From: an uncultured Bacteroidota bacterium
Lineage (GTDB): Bacteria; Bacteroidota; Bacteroidia; Bacteroidales; F082
Length of the DNA: 37,234 nucleotides
Direction of reading: 5' to 3'
Assembly: GCA_913009685.1 (NCBI GenBank)
Contig: CAJVXP010000021.1
Span: 1 to 37,234 of the forward strand
Shown: positions 14,853 to 25,483 of the stretch, piece by piece
Layout of the letters: every line of letters begins with the position of its first letter
How positions within the stretch are numbered: the stretch's first letter is position 1
Notes under the pieces: model-generated
Databases searched by the model: none
What the model was told of the DNA's origin: nothing
The model's input: only the letters and a program-made list of their open reading frames with translations
Translations under genes and position numbers: made by a program

Positions 14853-15392
14853 TTATGCGTTTAAATAAAGGTCAAGCAGGCCATCGGGAGCTTTTATCAG
14901 GATGCTCCTCCCCTTGCGGTCAAGTTTCAAAATTACTGCATCATTTATGGGAATAAGCACCTCTTTTCCCTCATGAAAAACCTGCATAACCGCCTGGGCA
15001 GGATAATCCAGAATTTCTTCAATCACGCCAACAGGGCCGAACGCCTCATCCGTAACCATAAAGCCTTTCACCTCGTGATAATAAAACTTGTTGCCCGAAA
15101 GTTTGGGTAGTGCCGACAGCGGCAGATAAAGCTCCGTTTTCACCAGCCCGGCAGCCTCATCAGCTGTGGAGATATCCTGAAATTTCACGATAAGTTTGTT
15201 GTTTTTCAGTGAACGTTCCTCGATAAAGTAAGGCACCAGGCTGCCGTGAATATTCAGAAAAACCATTTCCATCGCCTCATAAGCCGTGGGGTCGTCCGCA
15301 TCGATAAAAGCCACCACCTTGCCATCGTAGCCGTGCGTTTTGGTGATCAGTCCGAGATAAAAATAATCTTCAAAAACATTCATATTTTCCAT
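14853..15392 (-). CDS. rimM: Ribosome maturation factor RimM
   Basis: A 179-residue protein needed for maturation of the 30S head; it binds ribosomal protein S19. The N-terminal RimM domain (about 10-95: YLGLITKTHGYDGKVV, ELYLPLSALP) and the C-terminal PRC-barrel domain (about 100-178: FYYHEVKGFMV, VLIPINDAVI, ILIKAPDGLLDL) are both visible, and length is normal. Start may be the ATG at 15392 or three codons later at 15383. It lies downstream of rpsP, as in many bacteria, but a terminator separates the two and rimM has its own promoter match. Confidence 0.93.
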   Translation of the reverse strand: MENMNVFEDYFYLGLITKTHGYDGKVVAFIDADDPTAYEAMEMVFLNIHGSLVPYFIEERSLKNNKLIVKFQDISTADEAAGLVKTELYLPLSALPKLSGNKFYYHEVKGFMVTDEAFGPVGVIEEILDYPAQAVMQVFHEGKEVLIPINDAVILKLDRKGRSILIKAPDGLLDLYLNA

Positions 15393-15421
15393 ATCTGATA
15401 GAAACTTTGGTTATTGGAGGA

Positions 15422-15429
15422 CAAAAATA
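15422..15429 (-). promoter_or_regulatory. Candidate -7 promoter element of rimM-trmN6
   Basis: The minus strand reads TATTTTTG, an exact TAnnTTTG match about 30 bases before the rimM start and just after the rpsP terminator. Confidence 0.45.
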
Positions 15430-15444
15430 GAGAAAACCAGGCAT

Positions 15445-15471
15445 AAAAAAAGCCCGACTTTCAGCGGGCTT
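15445..15471 (-). terminator. Intrinsic terminator after rpsP
   Basis: Read on the minus strand, a seven-base stem (AAGCCCG and CGGGCTT) closes an eight-base loop and continues directly into a T run (complement of 15445-15451). It lies 22 bases after the rpsP stop and separates rpsP from rimM transcription. Confidence 0.88.
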
Positions 15472-15492
15472 AATATCTCCGGAATAATCAGA

Positions 15493-16185
15493 TTATTCTT
15501 TTCCTTCAGCTTTAGGTTCCTCTGCTTTAGGTTCCTCTGCTTTAGGCTCTTCAGCTTTAGGTTCTTCAGCTTTAGGTTCTTCAGCTTTAGGTTTTTCAGC
15601 TTTAGGTTTTTCAGCTTTAGGTTTTTCAGCAGGAGCAACTACAGTGGCGGGAACTTCTTCGGCCTCAGCCTCTGTTTCTGTTTCAACGGCAGCTTCTTTG
15701 GCAGCAGCGACTTCGGCTTCTATTTCAACAGTTTTTTTCTTGGCGAACACGGCTTCACGTGCTTCACGAATTTTAGTTTCGGCTTCAAAACGTGTTTTCT
15801 TTTCGTCGCGTGATTTTTCTTCCAAACCACTAACTTTAGCAGCAATTTTAGCCTCTTTTTCTTTCAACCAGGCCTGAAATTTCACCTCAGCCTGCGCCTC
15901 ATCAAAGGCACCTTTTTTCACACCTTTGAGTAAGTGATGTTTATACAGCACACCCTTGTATGAAAGGATAGCCCTGACAGTGTCTGTGGGTTGTGCGCCT
16001 TTTTGCAACCAGCTCAAAGCAGCATCAAAATCAATTTCAATCTGAGCAGGATTTTTTGTAGGATCATACATCCCGATTTTTTCAATATACTTTCCGTCAC
16101 GTGGTGCACGACCATCCGCAATAACAAGATGATAATAAGGATTTCCCTTCTTACCATAACGTTGCAATCTCATTTTAACTGGCAT
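15493..16185 (-). CDS. rpsP: 30S ribosomal protein S16 with long repetitive C-terminal extension
   Basis: Residues 1-80 are a normal S16 ([58 protein letters not shown]), which helps assemble the 30S subunit. The chain is 230 residues against about 80-90 in E. coli. Residues about 85-160 are a charged, probably helical linker; about 185-228 are eight pentapeptide repeats, three KPKAE then five EPKAE. Extended S16 tails occur in Bacteroidota, but the length here probably reflects expansion of a 15-bp DNA repeat. The gene has a near-consensus promoter and its own terminator. Confidence 0.93.
   Translation of the reverse strand: MPVKMRLQRYGKKGNPYYHLVIADGRAPRDGKYIEKIGMYDPTKNPAQIEIDFDAALSWLQKGAQPTDTVRAILSYKGVLYKHHLLKGVKKGAFDEAQAEVKFQAWLKEKEAKIAAKVSGLEEKSRDEKKTRFEAETKIREAREAVFAKKKTVEIEAEVAAAKEAAVETETEAEAEEVPATVVAPAEKPKAEKPKAEKPKAEEPKAEEPKAEEPKAEEPKAEEPKAEGKE
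15505..15624 (-). repeat. 15-bp tandem repeat in the 3' end of rpsP, eight copies
   Basis: Eight in-frame copies of a 15-base unit, recognisable by the repeated GCTTTAGG on the plus strand, encode the [10 protein letters not shown] tail of S16. Copies next to each other are nearly identical at DNA level, and copy number could vary by slippage without shifting the frame. Confidence 0.88.
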
Positions 16186-16230
16186 AACAGTCTAATTTTT
16201 AAATAAATAATGATTTAACAAAATTGGCTG

Positions 16231-16238
16231 CAAATATC
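16231..16238 (-). promoter_or_regulatory. Candidate -7 promoter element of rpsP
   Basis: The minus strand reads GATATTTG, one mismatch from TAnnTTTG, 45 bases upstream of the rpsP ATG. The intergenic stretch 16239-16398 shows nothing further that I can support. Confidence 0.35.
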
Positions 16239-16392
16239 GGATTATTTTTTTAATAATGAAACCTTTTTCTGGGAATTATTTTTTGTTTTCGGGCGAATGG
16301 CTTCCGAATGAGGGAATGAAGTGAAGAAGGGAGCAGTGAAAAATTGGCCGGGACCAAATCATCATCTTCTCTTCCGGGGTGTCTCATTGACG

Positions 16393-16435
16393 AAAAAGCA
16401 AAGGCCGTTCAAATTTTGAACAGCCTTTGTTTTTT
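16393..16435. terminator. Terminator hairpin after gyrB, usable on both strands
   Basis: Arms CAAAGGC (16399-16405) and GCCTTTG (16423-16429), continued by GTTCA and TGAAC after one mismatch, form a long stem. On the minus strand it ends 25 bases after the gyrB stop and is followed by CTTTTTC; on the plus strand a T6 run follows (16430-16435). Confidence 0.8.
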
Positions 16436-16453
16436 CAAAGTCCGAAAGGAGCT

Positions 16454-18466
<2,013 letters not shown>

Positions 18467-18483
18467 TTACTGTTTTGACTTAC

Positions 18484-18506
18484 TCCTGCAGCATTCTTTT
18501 GCAGGA
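18484..18506. other. Stem-loop between the barrel gene and gyrB
   Basis: TCCTGCA (18484-18490) and TGCAGGA (18500-18506) form a seven-base stem around a nine-base loop, 46 bases after the barrel-gene stop. No T run follows, so its role as a terminator is uncertain. Confidence 0.4.
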
Positions 18507-18551
18507 AGTTATTAACCAAAAAACTATCGGAAATTGTTAAAATCCCGGGCG

Positions 18552-20330
18552 CTAAAACCGGTAGCGGACGCCAACCATAATTTCCAGTCCGGCCACAGGA
18601 TAGCCATTATAGCGAAAATATTGCTTATTCAACAAGTTGGTTACCCGGATAAACCCCGTAAGTTGTTTGTCGATGTGGTATTCGGCACCAAGGTTGATGT
18701 CAAAATATTGGCTGAGGTAATAATTATTATTGAGGAAGACACTCGTGGAAAAACCATAAAGACAATAAGAGGCCCAACGCTTACCCATATAATACACTTC
18801 AACCCATGGTTTAATCTTCTTATTGATAAGATAAGAAGCCCCGAGACGCATACTGAATAGTGGTTTATAATACAGTTTGACATATCTTTCCAGCGAATAA
18901 CTATGATACTCTCCTTTCAGCCAGATATCCAGATTTGGGGTGTTTCCATATGTCAAACTTCCTGTCAGATCAAAAACGTGGCCATAGGCATAGAAAACAT
19001 AAAATTGGTTTTTAAACGGGACATAGCCGACCTGATCATTGAGAAAAGGGTCCATAAAATAATTTATGTAATCAAAATAAGCCATATTGGAGAATTTGCG
19101 GTAAGCGGCCCTAACCTCAAAACCGAAACGCCGGGCAATATTCCCCCGAAATCCTCCGAAAACTTCAAATTTTGTATTCTCCCAATAAAAATGATTTTGG
19201 TCTGAGCCGAGATAGGGATTTTCGCGACTTAAATCCAAAAGGGAATTTTTTTTCAAGCCTCCGTCAACTCCGCCAAAAAAGGAAAAAACACCTGGCGCAA
19301 CATTCACATTTACGAGAAGATAAGGATAAAAATGAAGCTTCGCGCTTTCCGTTTTCAGCCATTCAAAATTAAGTCCCGCCCTGAAAGAAAAAATGCCGTA
19401 ACGTGCGTCAAAATAAGGAAAAACACGGGCGTAATAATCCTCTTTCAACTGATAACCTGCATACAAAGCGGTTGCTTTGTTTTGGAAATAGTCAAAATTA
19501 CCCTCCAGTCCAAGTTGCTGATGATTGAAAATCTTACTGACTCTGAACCCTTTGTGCAGGTCGAAATCAAAGTGTACATTCGTTTCCGACATGCCATGTT
19601 TGTCGGAAAGATAATAAGTATTTGCCCTGAAAAGGTGATGCAGTTTGTAGTTGTTCCGGTAGCTGCTGGAGTATTCCACGCCAAAGCGTGCCACCTGGTA
19701 ATATTGTTTCAGGCTGGCGTCGTTTTTGTCATAATTCAACGTATCGCCTTTGGTGTTGTATCCGTAATACCGGTTGGTACTAATGCGGTAATCGCCCCTG
19801 ATGGACAGCACATGATACCGGAAATATTTATTGTAACTAATGCCGGCTTTTGAGTAAGTATAAGGCGAAGGCAGGTAGTTTTTAATATTCAAAAACGAGG
19901 AGTGATGCAGCAGGTGGACAGTCAGCAGGTAGTGTTTCGGCTTCCCGCCGGAATAAAAATATTCGAGCAACGGGCTTATCCTGCTGCCCAGTCCCATAGT
20001 CAGCAGATTTTTCCAGGGCATCTCCTGTTGTGTGGCCGGGATGTGCGAAGTGGGTTTTATCTCTTTCAAATGAATGGTGGTGGGAACTTTTATATCGGAG
20101 AAGCCGGTCGTAAACGGAACCATTGACATCTCCAACGCCGGCGCCTGCGGTTTACGATTTATTTTCAGGGCTTGCCCGGTAACCGGACGGCTGCTGCCGT
20201 AGATAGTGACACTTTCGTTGTGCTTTTGCTTTAACGTATCGGCCTTGCTTTGCCCGAAAACAGTTGCTGAACTCAACAATATGCCGAAGGTGAAAAATAA
20301 GAGTTTATCTCGAACGATTTTCATGCTCAT
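18552..20330 (-). CDS. TonB-dependent-receptor-like outer-membrane beta-barrel protein
   Basis: A 592-residue exported protein with signal peptide (LLFFTFGILLSSATVFGQ). After an N-terminal stretch of about 100 residues without a plug domain, the rest is rich in alternating aromatic strands (YYQVARFGVEYSSSYRNNY, FRVSKIFNHQQLGLEGNFDY), and it ends with VTNLLNKQYFRYNGYP and the terminal LEIMVGVRYRF, typical of TonB-receptor barrels with a final Phe recognised by the Bam machinery. Lack of a visible plug makes active TonB transport doubtful. Its ATG overlaps the stop codon of the TPR gene by one base, so the two are translationally coupled. Confidence 0.8.
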   Translation of the reverse strand: MSMKIVRDKLLFFTFGILLSSATVFGQSKADTLKQKHNESVTIYGSSRPVTGQALKINRKPQAPALEMSMVPFTTGFSDIKVPTTIHLKEIKPTSHIPATQQEMPWKNLLTMGLGSRISPLLEYFYSGGKPKHYLLTVHLLHHSSFLNIKNYLPSPYTYSKAGISYNKYFRYHVLSIRGDYRISTNRYYGYNTKGDTLNYDKNDASLKQYYQVARFGVEYSSSYRNNYKLHHLFRANTYYLSDKHGMSETNVHFDFDLHKGFRVSKIFNHQQLGLEGNFDYFQNKATALYAGYQLKEDYYARVFPYFDARYGIFSFRAGLNFEWLKTESAKLHFYPYLLVNVNVAPGVFSFFGGVDGGLKKNSLLDLSRENPYLGSDQNHFYWENTKFEVFGGFRGNIARRFGFEVRAAYRKFSNMAYFDYINYFMDPFLNDQVGYVPFKNQFYVFYAYGHVFDLTGSLTYGNTPNLDIWLKGEYHSYSLERYVKLYYKPLFSMRLGASYLINKKIKPWVEVYYMGKRWASYCLYGFSTSVFLNNNYYLSQYFDINLGAEYHIDKQLTGFIRVTNLLNKQYFRYNGYPVAGLEIMVGVRYRF

Positions 20331-23300
20331 TATTTCTTCTGTTTGTTATGTTTTTTGGAAACGGTTGATTTTTCTGCCGGAAGTGCAGCCAGCTTTTTCC
20401 GGGCCAGCTGTTTTAAATCGTTGCCCGGATAGTTAGCCACGATACTTTTCAGCGTTTCGCGTGCCTGGAAAATGTTGCCCCTTGCCACGTAAACGTCTGC
20501 CAGCAGGATAAAACCTTTGGCAACCCAGTAAGTCTCCGTGGAATACCGGTCAGACAAAGCATAAACCAGCTTTTCAGTTTCGTCATATTTTTTGTTTTTG
20601 AAACTTATCAAAGCGAGGTAGTACTTCGACTCGGCGCCACGTTTGCCTTTACTCAGCTTGTCGGTAATGCCGAATTCGCGTTGAGACGTTGTCAGGTTGC
20701 CGGTTTTCCAGGCTGCTTTTGCCAGCACATAATGGGCGTAAACGGTCTGGTCTTCACTCACATCCGGCATTCGGATAAGTTCGCCGGCAGCTTTTGCCGC
20801 CCGGCTCAGGTTGGCTGACAAAAAGTTAGCCCGCATTTGGCCATCGAGGGACTCCAGTTTCAGAGAAGGCTCCTCCGCGAGAGGTTGCACTTTTTGATAA
20901 AATACTGCGGCTTTTGCGTAATTCCGGCGGGCATATTCCATGCGTGCTGCTTTCACCAGCGAAGGCAGACTGTAGTCATTTTCCGGCCAGGCTATGATTT
21001 TTTCATAATAGGTCAGTGCCGAAATGGTATCCTTTTGGCGTGCATAACATTCGGCGAGATAATGCCAGGATTTCAACACAAAGCCTCCTCCGGGGAATTG
21101 TCGCAAATAGCTGTGCAGCGCCGCCTCCGTACGGGAGCAGTTGCCGGCAAGATAGGCATCTTCACCTACCGAGAAAGTCAGCGAATCTTCCTGATTTTTA
21201 GATATCTGAACAAAATTCAGTGTGCGTGCATAAGCAAAATAGGCCGCCGGGTCGCCCTTGTCTTTGTAAATACTTTCCAATGTACTGAGGGCCACGCGCG
21301 CTTCTCCCGAAGCGGGGTAGGCGGCAATAACCTCTTTCAGCTCTTTGATGGCGCGGTCGTACTGGTTGTTTTTGTAATAAAGCAATCCTATTTTCACTTT
21401 AGCCATACGGGCATAGCTGCTGCGGGGTTTCTCTTTCACAATACGCTGGAAATAAGCAATCCCTTCACGTGGATTATTCAGCGTGCTGGTATAGGTGGAA
21501 GCAATATCATACACGGCTCTCGTGTAATAAGGAGAGTCGGGATACTGCTGCACCAGTTGCTGCAGGACTTTGATCTTTTTACCAAACTGCGTTTGTGCAC
21601 CGTAACAAAAAGCCTCTTCATACAAAGCATAACCGGCATTCCGGCCACCTGACGCAATGACTTTCTGATACCACGGATGTGCCAGTGCATATTTTTCCAT
21701 AAGCGTGTAACTATCGGCAATGCGCAGCTGTGCGTCTGCCGTCATGGACGGGTTGCGGTATCGCCGGTTCAGAAAACGTTTAAACCAGCTAATGGCCTGT
21801 GGATAGTTCTTTTGCTTGAAATAGCTGTAAGCCAGGTCGTAATAAGCCGGGACGTACAAGTCGGAGCGGGTTGCCCCGCGGCTGGTAAGGAATATCTTGC
21901 AGGCCTGTGTGGCTCTCGAATATTGTCGCAGTTGGTAGTAAGAGTTCGCTTCCCAATACAGACTTTTCAGGTGGATTTCCGGGTCGCTGCTGTATCTTCC
22001 CGCTTTTTTAAAATAGGTCAGCGCCCGGACAAAATTCCGCTGGTTGTAAAAATCAGAGGCCTGCGTAAAAGCCAGTTTCTGATAAGCCTCCTGCAGGCTC
22101 TTTTGACGCACCCCTGACCTTTCAATGGAAGAAATGGCCGCGAGGTTGTTGTGCGTGTTCACATAAAGCTGAGCCAGCAAAGCCGCAGCTTCCGAACGCC
22201 ATTGCAAACTGACGCCGTCGTTGTTGATAAAATCCTGCACCATGGCAATGGCATTACGGTTGCGGTCGCCTTTCTGCCGGATGCTCACACGGGCATAGGC
22301 CAGCAACGACTGCACCCCGGTTTCATTGGTTTTGTTCATTTTGTAAGCTGACACAAAGGCGTTCTGTGCAGCAACAGGCTGAGCGGTTTTCAGATAACAC
22401 TGCCCCAGGTAGTACCAGGCATCCTGCGCCACCTGATCGCCGGCCCCGGTAGCCTGCTGGAAATCATAACCGGCTTCGGTGTATTTCTGATTTTTAAAGT
22501 AGGTGTATCCCAGCCGGTAAGCCTCGTCCGGCTTGATACTGTTACGTGCCGGTTTTTCATAAGCCATAAAATAAGGCAAGGCGCCGGCATAATCGTTCAG
22601 CTCATACAAACTGTTGGCAATTAGCCGGTTCATTACGGGCTTCAGCCTGTATTTGACCGATGGCAGATATTTTTCGCCCAGTTCCACCACCTTGTTGTAA
22701 GCGGTTTGTTGGTAATAAATATACATTAGATAAATGGGGATAGTCTGCCGGAAACGCGGGTCGTCTTTTATAAGTGAAAAGGCTTTCAGCGCGCCATCGT
22801 AGTTTCCCAGCTCATACTGCGTGTAACCGTAATAATAAGCAGCCGGTGCGGCATACGGACTATCCGTACCCATTACCTCCTGGAAAAATGCCATAGCTTC
22901 ATCGGTTTTGTTGCGTTTCAGCAGGCAGTAACCTTTTTTGTAGGCATACTCTAACCGCTGCTGCGCGTTCAGATTTACTTCCAGAAGATCGTTAAACACC
23001 TTCAACGCCTGGCTGTAACGCCGGTTGTTGAAATAGCTGACACCCATGGAAAATTTCACAGCCGGCAGCCATACACTTTCGGGGTAGTGGCTTATAAAGC
23101 GGCTGAGTCGCACCAGAGCATCGGTCTCATTCATCTTTACGGCACAGGACGCAGCATAATAGGTAGCGTTTTCCGCTTTCAGGTTCTGTTTCTCCGGCAA
23201 CCGGCTCAGGTAGAGGTCAAACATTTGACCGGCGGCACCGTAATTTCCATCCTGATAAAGTTCCAGAGCCTTCCGGTAAAGTTTGCCCGGCGATTGATAG

Positions 23301-23386
23301 AAGTCCGTTTTTTGTGCCCATGCTCCCTGGAAAATCCCCCAGAAGAGCAGGATTAAAATTCCTGATTTACAGCGGCTTATTTTCAT
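20330..23386 (-). CDS. Large exported TPR-repeat protein
   Basis: A 1018-residue protein with a signal peptide (ILILLFWGIFQGAWAQ) and TPR/YfgC-type helical repeats from about residue 35 to 1000, seen as recurring patterns such as AVKFSMGVSYFNNRRYSQAL, YELGNYDGALKAFS, AYYDLAYSYFKQKNYPQAIS and KIGLLYYKNNQYDRAI. The C-terminus is lysine-rich. A protein-interaction scaffold in the periplasm is likely. It is coupled with the barrel protein downstream, suggesting a two-part envelope complex. A near-consensus promoter reading TATTTTTA lies about 20-25 bases upstream on the minus strand. The specific function is unknown. Confidence 0.82.
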   Translation of the reverse strand: MKISRCKSGILILLFWGIFQGAWAQKTDFYQSPGKLYRKALELYQDGNYGAAGQMFDLYLSRLPEKQNLKAENATYYAASCAVKMNETDALVRLSRFISHYPESVWLPAVKFSMGVSYFNNRRYSQALKVFNDLLEVNLNAQQRLEYAYKKGYCLLKRNKTDEAMAFFQEVMGTDSPYAAPAAYYYGYTQYELGNYDGALKAFSLIKDDPRFRQTIPIYLMYIYYQQTAYNKVVELGEKYLPSVKYRLKPVMNRLIANSLYELNDYAGALPYFMAYEKPARNSIKPDEAYRLGYTYFKNQKYTEAGYDFQQATGAGDQVAQDAWYYLGQCYLKTAQPVAAQNAFVSAYKMNKTNETGVQSLLAYARVSIRQKGDRNRNAIAMVQDFINNDGVSLQWRSEAAALLAQLYVNTHNNLAAISSIERSGVRQKSLQEAYQKLAFTQASDFYNQRNFVRALTYFKKAGRYSSDPEIHLKSLYWEANSYYQLRQYSRATQACKIFLTSRGATRSDLYVPAYYDLAYSYFKQKNYPQAISWFKRFLNRRYRNPSMTADAQLRIADSYTLMEKYALAHPWYQKVIASGGRNAGYALYEEAFCYGAQTQFGKKIKVLQQLVQQYPDSPYYTRAVYDIASTYTSTLNNPREGIAYFQRIVKEKPRSSYARMAKVKIGLLYYKNNQYDRAIKELKEVIAAYPASGEARVALSTLESIYKDKGDPAAYFAYARTLNFVQISKNQEDSLTFSVGEDAYLAGNCSRTEAALHSYLRQFPGGGFVLKSWHYLAECYARQKDTISALTYYEKIIAWPENDYSLPSLVKAARMEYARRNYAKAAVFYQKVQPLAEEPSLKLESLDGQMRANFLSANLSRAAKAAGELIRMPDVSEDQTVYAHYVLAKAAWKTGNLTTSQREFGITDKLSKGKRGAESKYYLALISFKNKKYDETEKLVYALSDRYSTETYWVAKGFILLADVYVARGNIFQARETLKSIVANYPGNDLKQLARKKLAALPAEKSTVSKKHNKQKK

Positions 23387-23750
23387 GCAGTTGTTTCAAT
23401 AATATTTTTATAAAAATAGGGAGAAGTCTCTTTTTTGCTCCCTGTGGTTGCATAACTTATCAACAGGTGATAGTGAAACGTTTGAAAGCCGTAAATGTTA
23501 TTCGGGCTGGAAATAATTGTTCGCAAAGCGCCCCTTTTCCGGAGAGAGAAGCATTAATGCCTGCAAAGTTGAAAAGAGGATTCTTACATTCGTGGCTGGT
23601 ATTATTAGTGTCGCCATGCTAAATACGGATAGCAAATTTTACTGACGAACGGTTATGCAAAAAACAGTGATGAGTCATTTTAAAATAATGTTATTTCTTC
23701 AAAAAACTTCTCATTATCAATAAGTTTTCTAACTTTACGGAAATTATGAA
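23387..23750. other. Intergenic region between divergent TPR and RAYT genes
   Basis: The 364 bases hold no credible gene. A hairpin AAAACTT (23703-23709) / AAGTTTT (23722-23728) lies just upstream of the RAYT start and overlaps a near-consensus promoter (TAACTTTA, 23730-23737). Nothing else is supported. Confidence 0.45.
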
Positions 23751-24419
23751 ATGGTCTTGAATCGGGGTGCTTTGGGGAAATATGATGTTATCATAAGTTA
23801 TGAAAAAAAGAAAAAAGCCTGGCACGTTACAACAGCCCTGCACAATTCGAGGTATTCGCAACGGATGTTTGATAACCATGTGAGACCCGGAGCTGTAATT
23901 CCACTTGAAGAGAAAGACGAGATACTTATTACCGGGGTAGTTGCTGATATTGTAAAAGAGGATAACCTGAATGTAATAGAATATAATATGTGTGGCGACC
24001 ATATGCACCTGCTCATCGTATGTGAAAAAGAAGAACTCTCGAAAATAGTAGGGAAAATAAAAGCGAAAAGCGGACGAAAATATAATATAGAAAACGGGAT
24101 AAACAAGGGGACATGTCCCCTTGTCCTCGGGGAACGGCCCCTTGTCCTCGGGGAACGTCCCCTTGTCCGGGAGGAATATCCCCTCGAGAAACTTCCCTCG
24201 AAGAATATCGAAAATAATACCGGAAAAAAGAAGTATAATTCCCTCTGGACGCAAAAATTCGGGAAAAGTGAAATAAGAGACGAAAGGTATCTGAATAATG
24301 CCATAGCCTATATCCGGGACAATAGAATAAAGCATCACCTGTCGCGAAGTGAAAGAATAGAAGAAATAAAAAAAGAATTCCTATGCACTAAAGAACAGGC
24401 CTTTCGCACCGAATACTAA
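23751..24419 (+). CDS. RAYT/IS200-like Y1 transposase
   Basis: A 222-residue member of the REP-associated tyrosine transposase family, single-strand nucleases that act on REP hairpins. The HUH motif is visible as GDHMHLLIV (about 83-91), preceded by ITGVVADIVKEDNLNVIEYN. A catalytic tyrosine candidate follows in KAKSGRKYN (about residue 115), and a late tyrosine lies in YLNNAIAYIRDNRIKHH. Between these a repetitive insert, PLVLGER twice then PLVREEY (about 123-143), is encoded by 21-bp repeats. There is no second copy or flanking duplication, as expected for domesticated RAYTs. The REP-like palindrome at 12564-12607 may be a substrate. Confidence 0.82.
   Translation: MVLNRGALGKYDVIISYEKKKKAWHVTTALHNSRYSQRMFDNHVRPGAVIPLEEKDEILITGVVADIVKEDNLNVIEYNMCGDHMHLLIVCEKEELSKIVGKIKAKSGRKYNIENGINKGTCPLVLGERPLVLGERPLVREEYPLEKLPSKNIENNTGKKKYNSLWTQKFGKSEIRDERYLNNAIAYIRDNRIKHHLSRSERIEEIKKEFLCTKEQAFRTEY
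24107..24179 (+). repeat. 21-bp in-frame repeats with palindromes inside the RAYT gene
   Basis: A 14-base palindrome GGGGACATGTCCCC (24107-24120) is followed by 21-base units beginning CCCCTTGTCC at 24117, 24138 and 24159. The first two units differ by one base and the third is diverged. Each unit is seven codons, so the reading frame is kept. Each unit also contains complementary GGGGAA/CCCC blocks, so the single strand can fold. Confidence 0.85.
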
Positions 24420-24506
24420 AGGGGTTGATGTGGAAGTTGGCTACCCCGACCGTGTCGCACCACAAGCATCTTCCAAATCCGGCCTGCTGCTAATTTCCTA
24501 TTTTCC

Positions 24507-24514
24507 TACCTTTG
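24507..24514 (+). promoter_or_regulatory. Candidate -7 promoter element of the lplA operon
   Basis: TACCTTTG is an exact TAnnTTTG match 12 bases upstream of the lplA ATG at 24527. This would leave a very short mRNA leader. Confidence 0.45.
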
Positions 24515-24526
24515 TCTGCAAATTAA

Positions 24527-25483
24527 ATGGCCATGATTTTTATCCGGCGACCGCAAACAAATCCGTTTTTTAATATTGCTGCTGAGGAGTATTTCCTGAA
24601 AAACAGCCGCGAAGATGTGCTCATGTTGTGGCAAAGTGAGCCTTCGGTGGTGGTGGGTAAACATCAGAACGTTATGGCAGAGGTGAATATGGATTTCGTT
24701 CACGAAAACAACATCCCGGTCATACGGCGTATCTCCGGCGGCGGCATGGTTTACCACGATTTGGGAAACATAAACCTGACCCAAATTTCTTCTTCCCGCA
24801 AAGCATATCAGCTCATTGATTTCTATAAATTCACACAGCCGGTCATCGATTTTCTGAAACAATTCGGGTTAGAAGCTTCCTTTGAAGGAAAAAACAATCT
24901 GACGGTAAACGGCAAAAAGTTTTCCGGCAACTCGGCCCATGTTTTCAAAAACAGAGTTATACATCACGGGACATTCCTTTATAATGTAGATTTGGACAGG
25001 CTGGAAAAAGTCATCTATCCCGGTAACGGCCACATCATTGACAAATCCATAAAATCCATCCGGGCTACGGTAGGAAATATTGCCGGTTATCTTGAAAATC
25101 CGGTAACAACGGAAGCTTTTATGCAGCAGTTGGAACTGTTTTTAAAAGATTACTATCACATTAGCACAACGGCGGATATTACACCGGAAGAGCAACTGGC
25201 CATCGAAAAACTTGTGGAGGAAAAATATACACGCTGGGAGTGGATTATGGGCTATTCGCCAAAATATTCCATCCGACAGGAAAAGGATACGGAATACGGA
25301 AAGTTTCAGGTTGCTTTGGAGGTGAAAGAGGGAATAATTGCTGACATACAACTTGTTTTTGAAGGAAAGCAACAGGAAAAGACAGAACAAAAATTGCTGG
25401 GACAAAAGCACGACAAAATCCACCTGCGAAAAATCCTGGCAGACAATCGTTTTTCGGAAGTCATCATCAATACTTTGTTTTAA
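24527..25483 (+). CDS. lplA: Lipoate-protein ligase A
   Basis: A 318-residue cytoplasmic enzyme that activates lipoate with ATP and attaches it to the lysine of lipoyl domains in 2-oxoacid dehydrogenases or glycine cleavage H protein. The catalytic domain (about 1-240) shows the family motifs VVVGKHQN, RRISGGGMVYHDLGNINLT (lipoyl-AMP site), GKKFSGNSAHVFKNRVIHHGTFLYN and the lysine loop KSIKSIRATVGN. The small C-terminal domain (about 245-318) is present, so it can carry out both adenylation and transfer. The stop codon is directly followed by the ATG of the dehydrogenase gene. Confidence 0.93.
   Translation: MAMIFIRRPQTNPFFNIAAEEYFLKNSREDVLMLWQSEPSVVVGKHQNVMAEVNMDFVHENNIPVIRRISGGGMVYHDLGNINLTQISSSRKAYQLIDFYKFTQPVIDFLKQFGLEASFEGKNNLTVNGKKFSGNSAHVFKNRVIHHGTFLYNVDLDRLEKVIYPGNGHIIDKSIKSIRATVGNIAGYLENPVTTEAFMQQLELFLKDYYHISTTADITPEEQLAIEKLVEEKYTRWEWIMGYSPKYSIRQEKDTEYGKFQVALEVKEGIIADIQLVFEGKQQEKTEQKLLGQKHDKIHLRKILADNRFSEVIINTLF

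Noticed and set aside
14168-14956. 262-residue open frame on the plus strand
   Set aside because: It is antisense to trmN6 and the end of rimM, both clearly recognised, and its translation has no family features.
15411-15638. Repetitive LKLKN frame opposite phase to rpsP
   Set aside because: It is the shifted reading of the 15-bp repeats of S16 and crosses the rpsP terminator, so it is not a gene.
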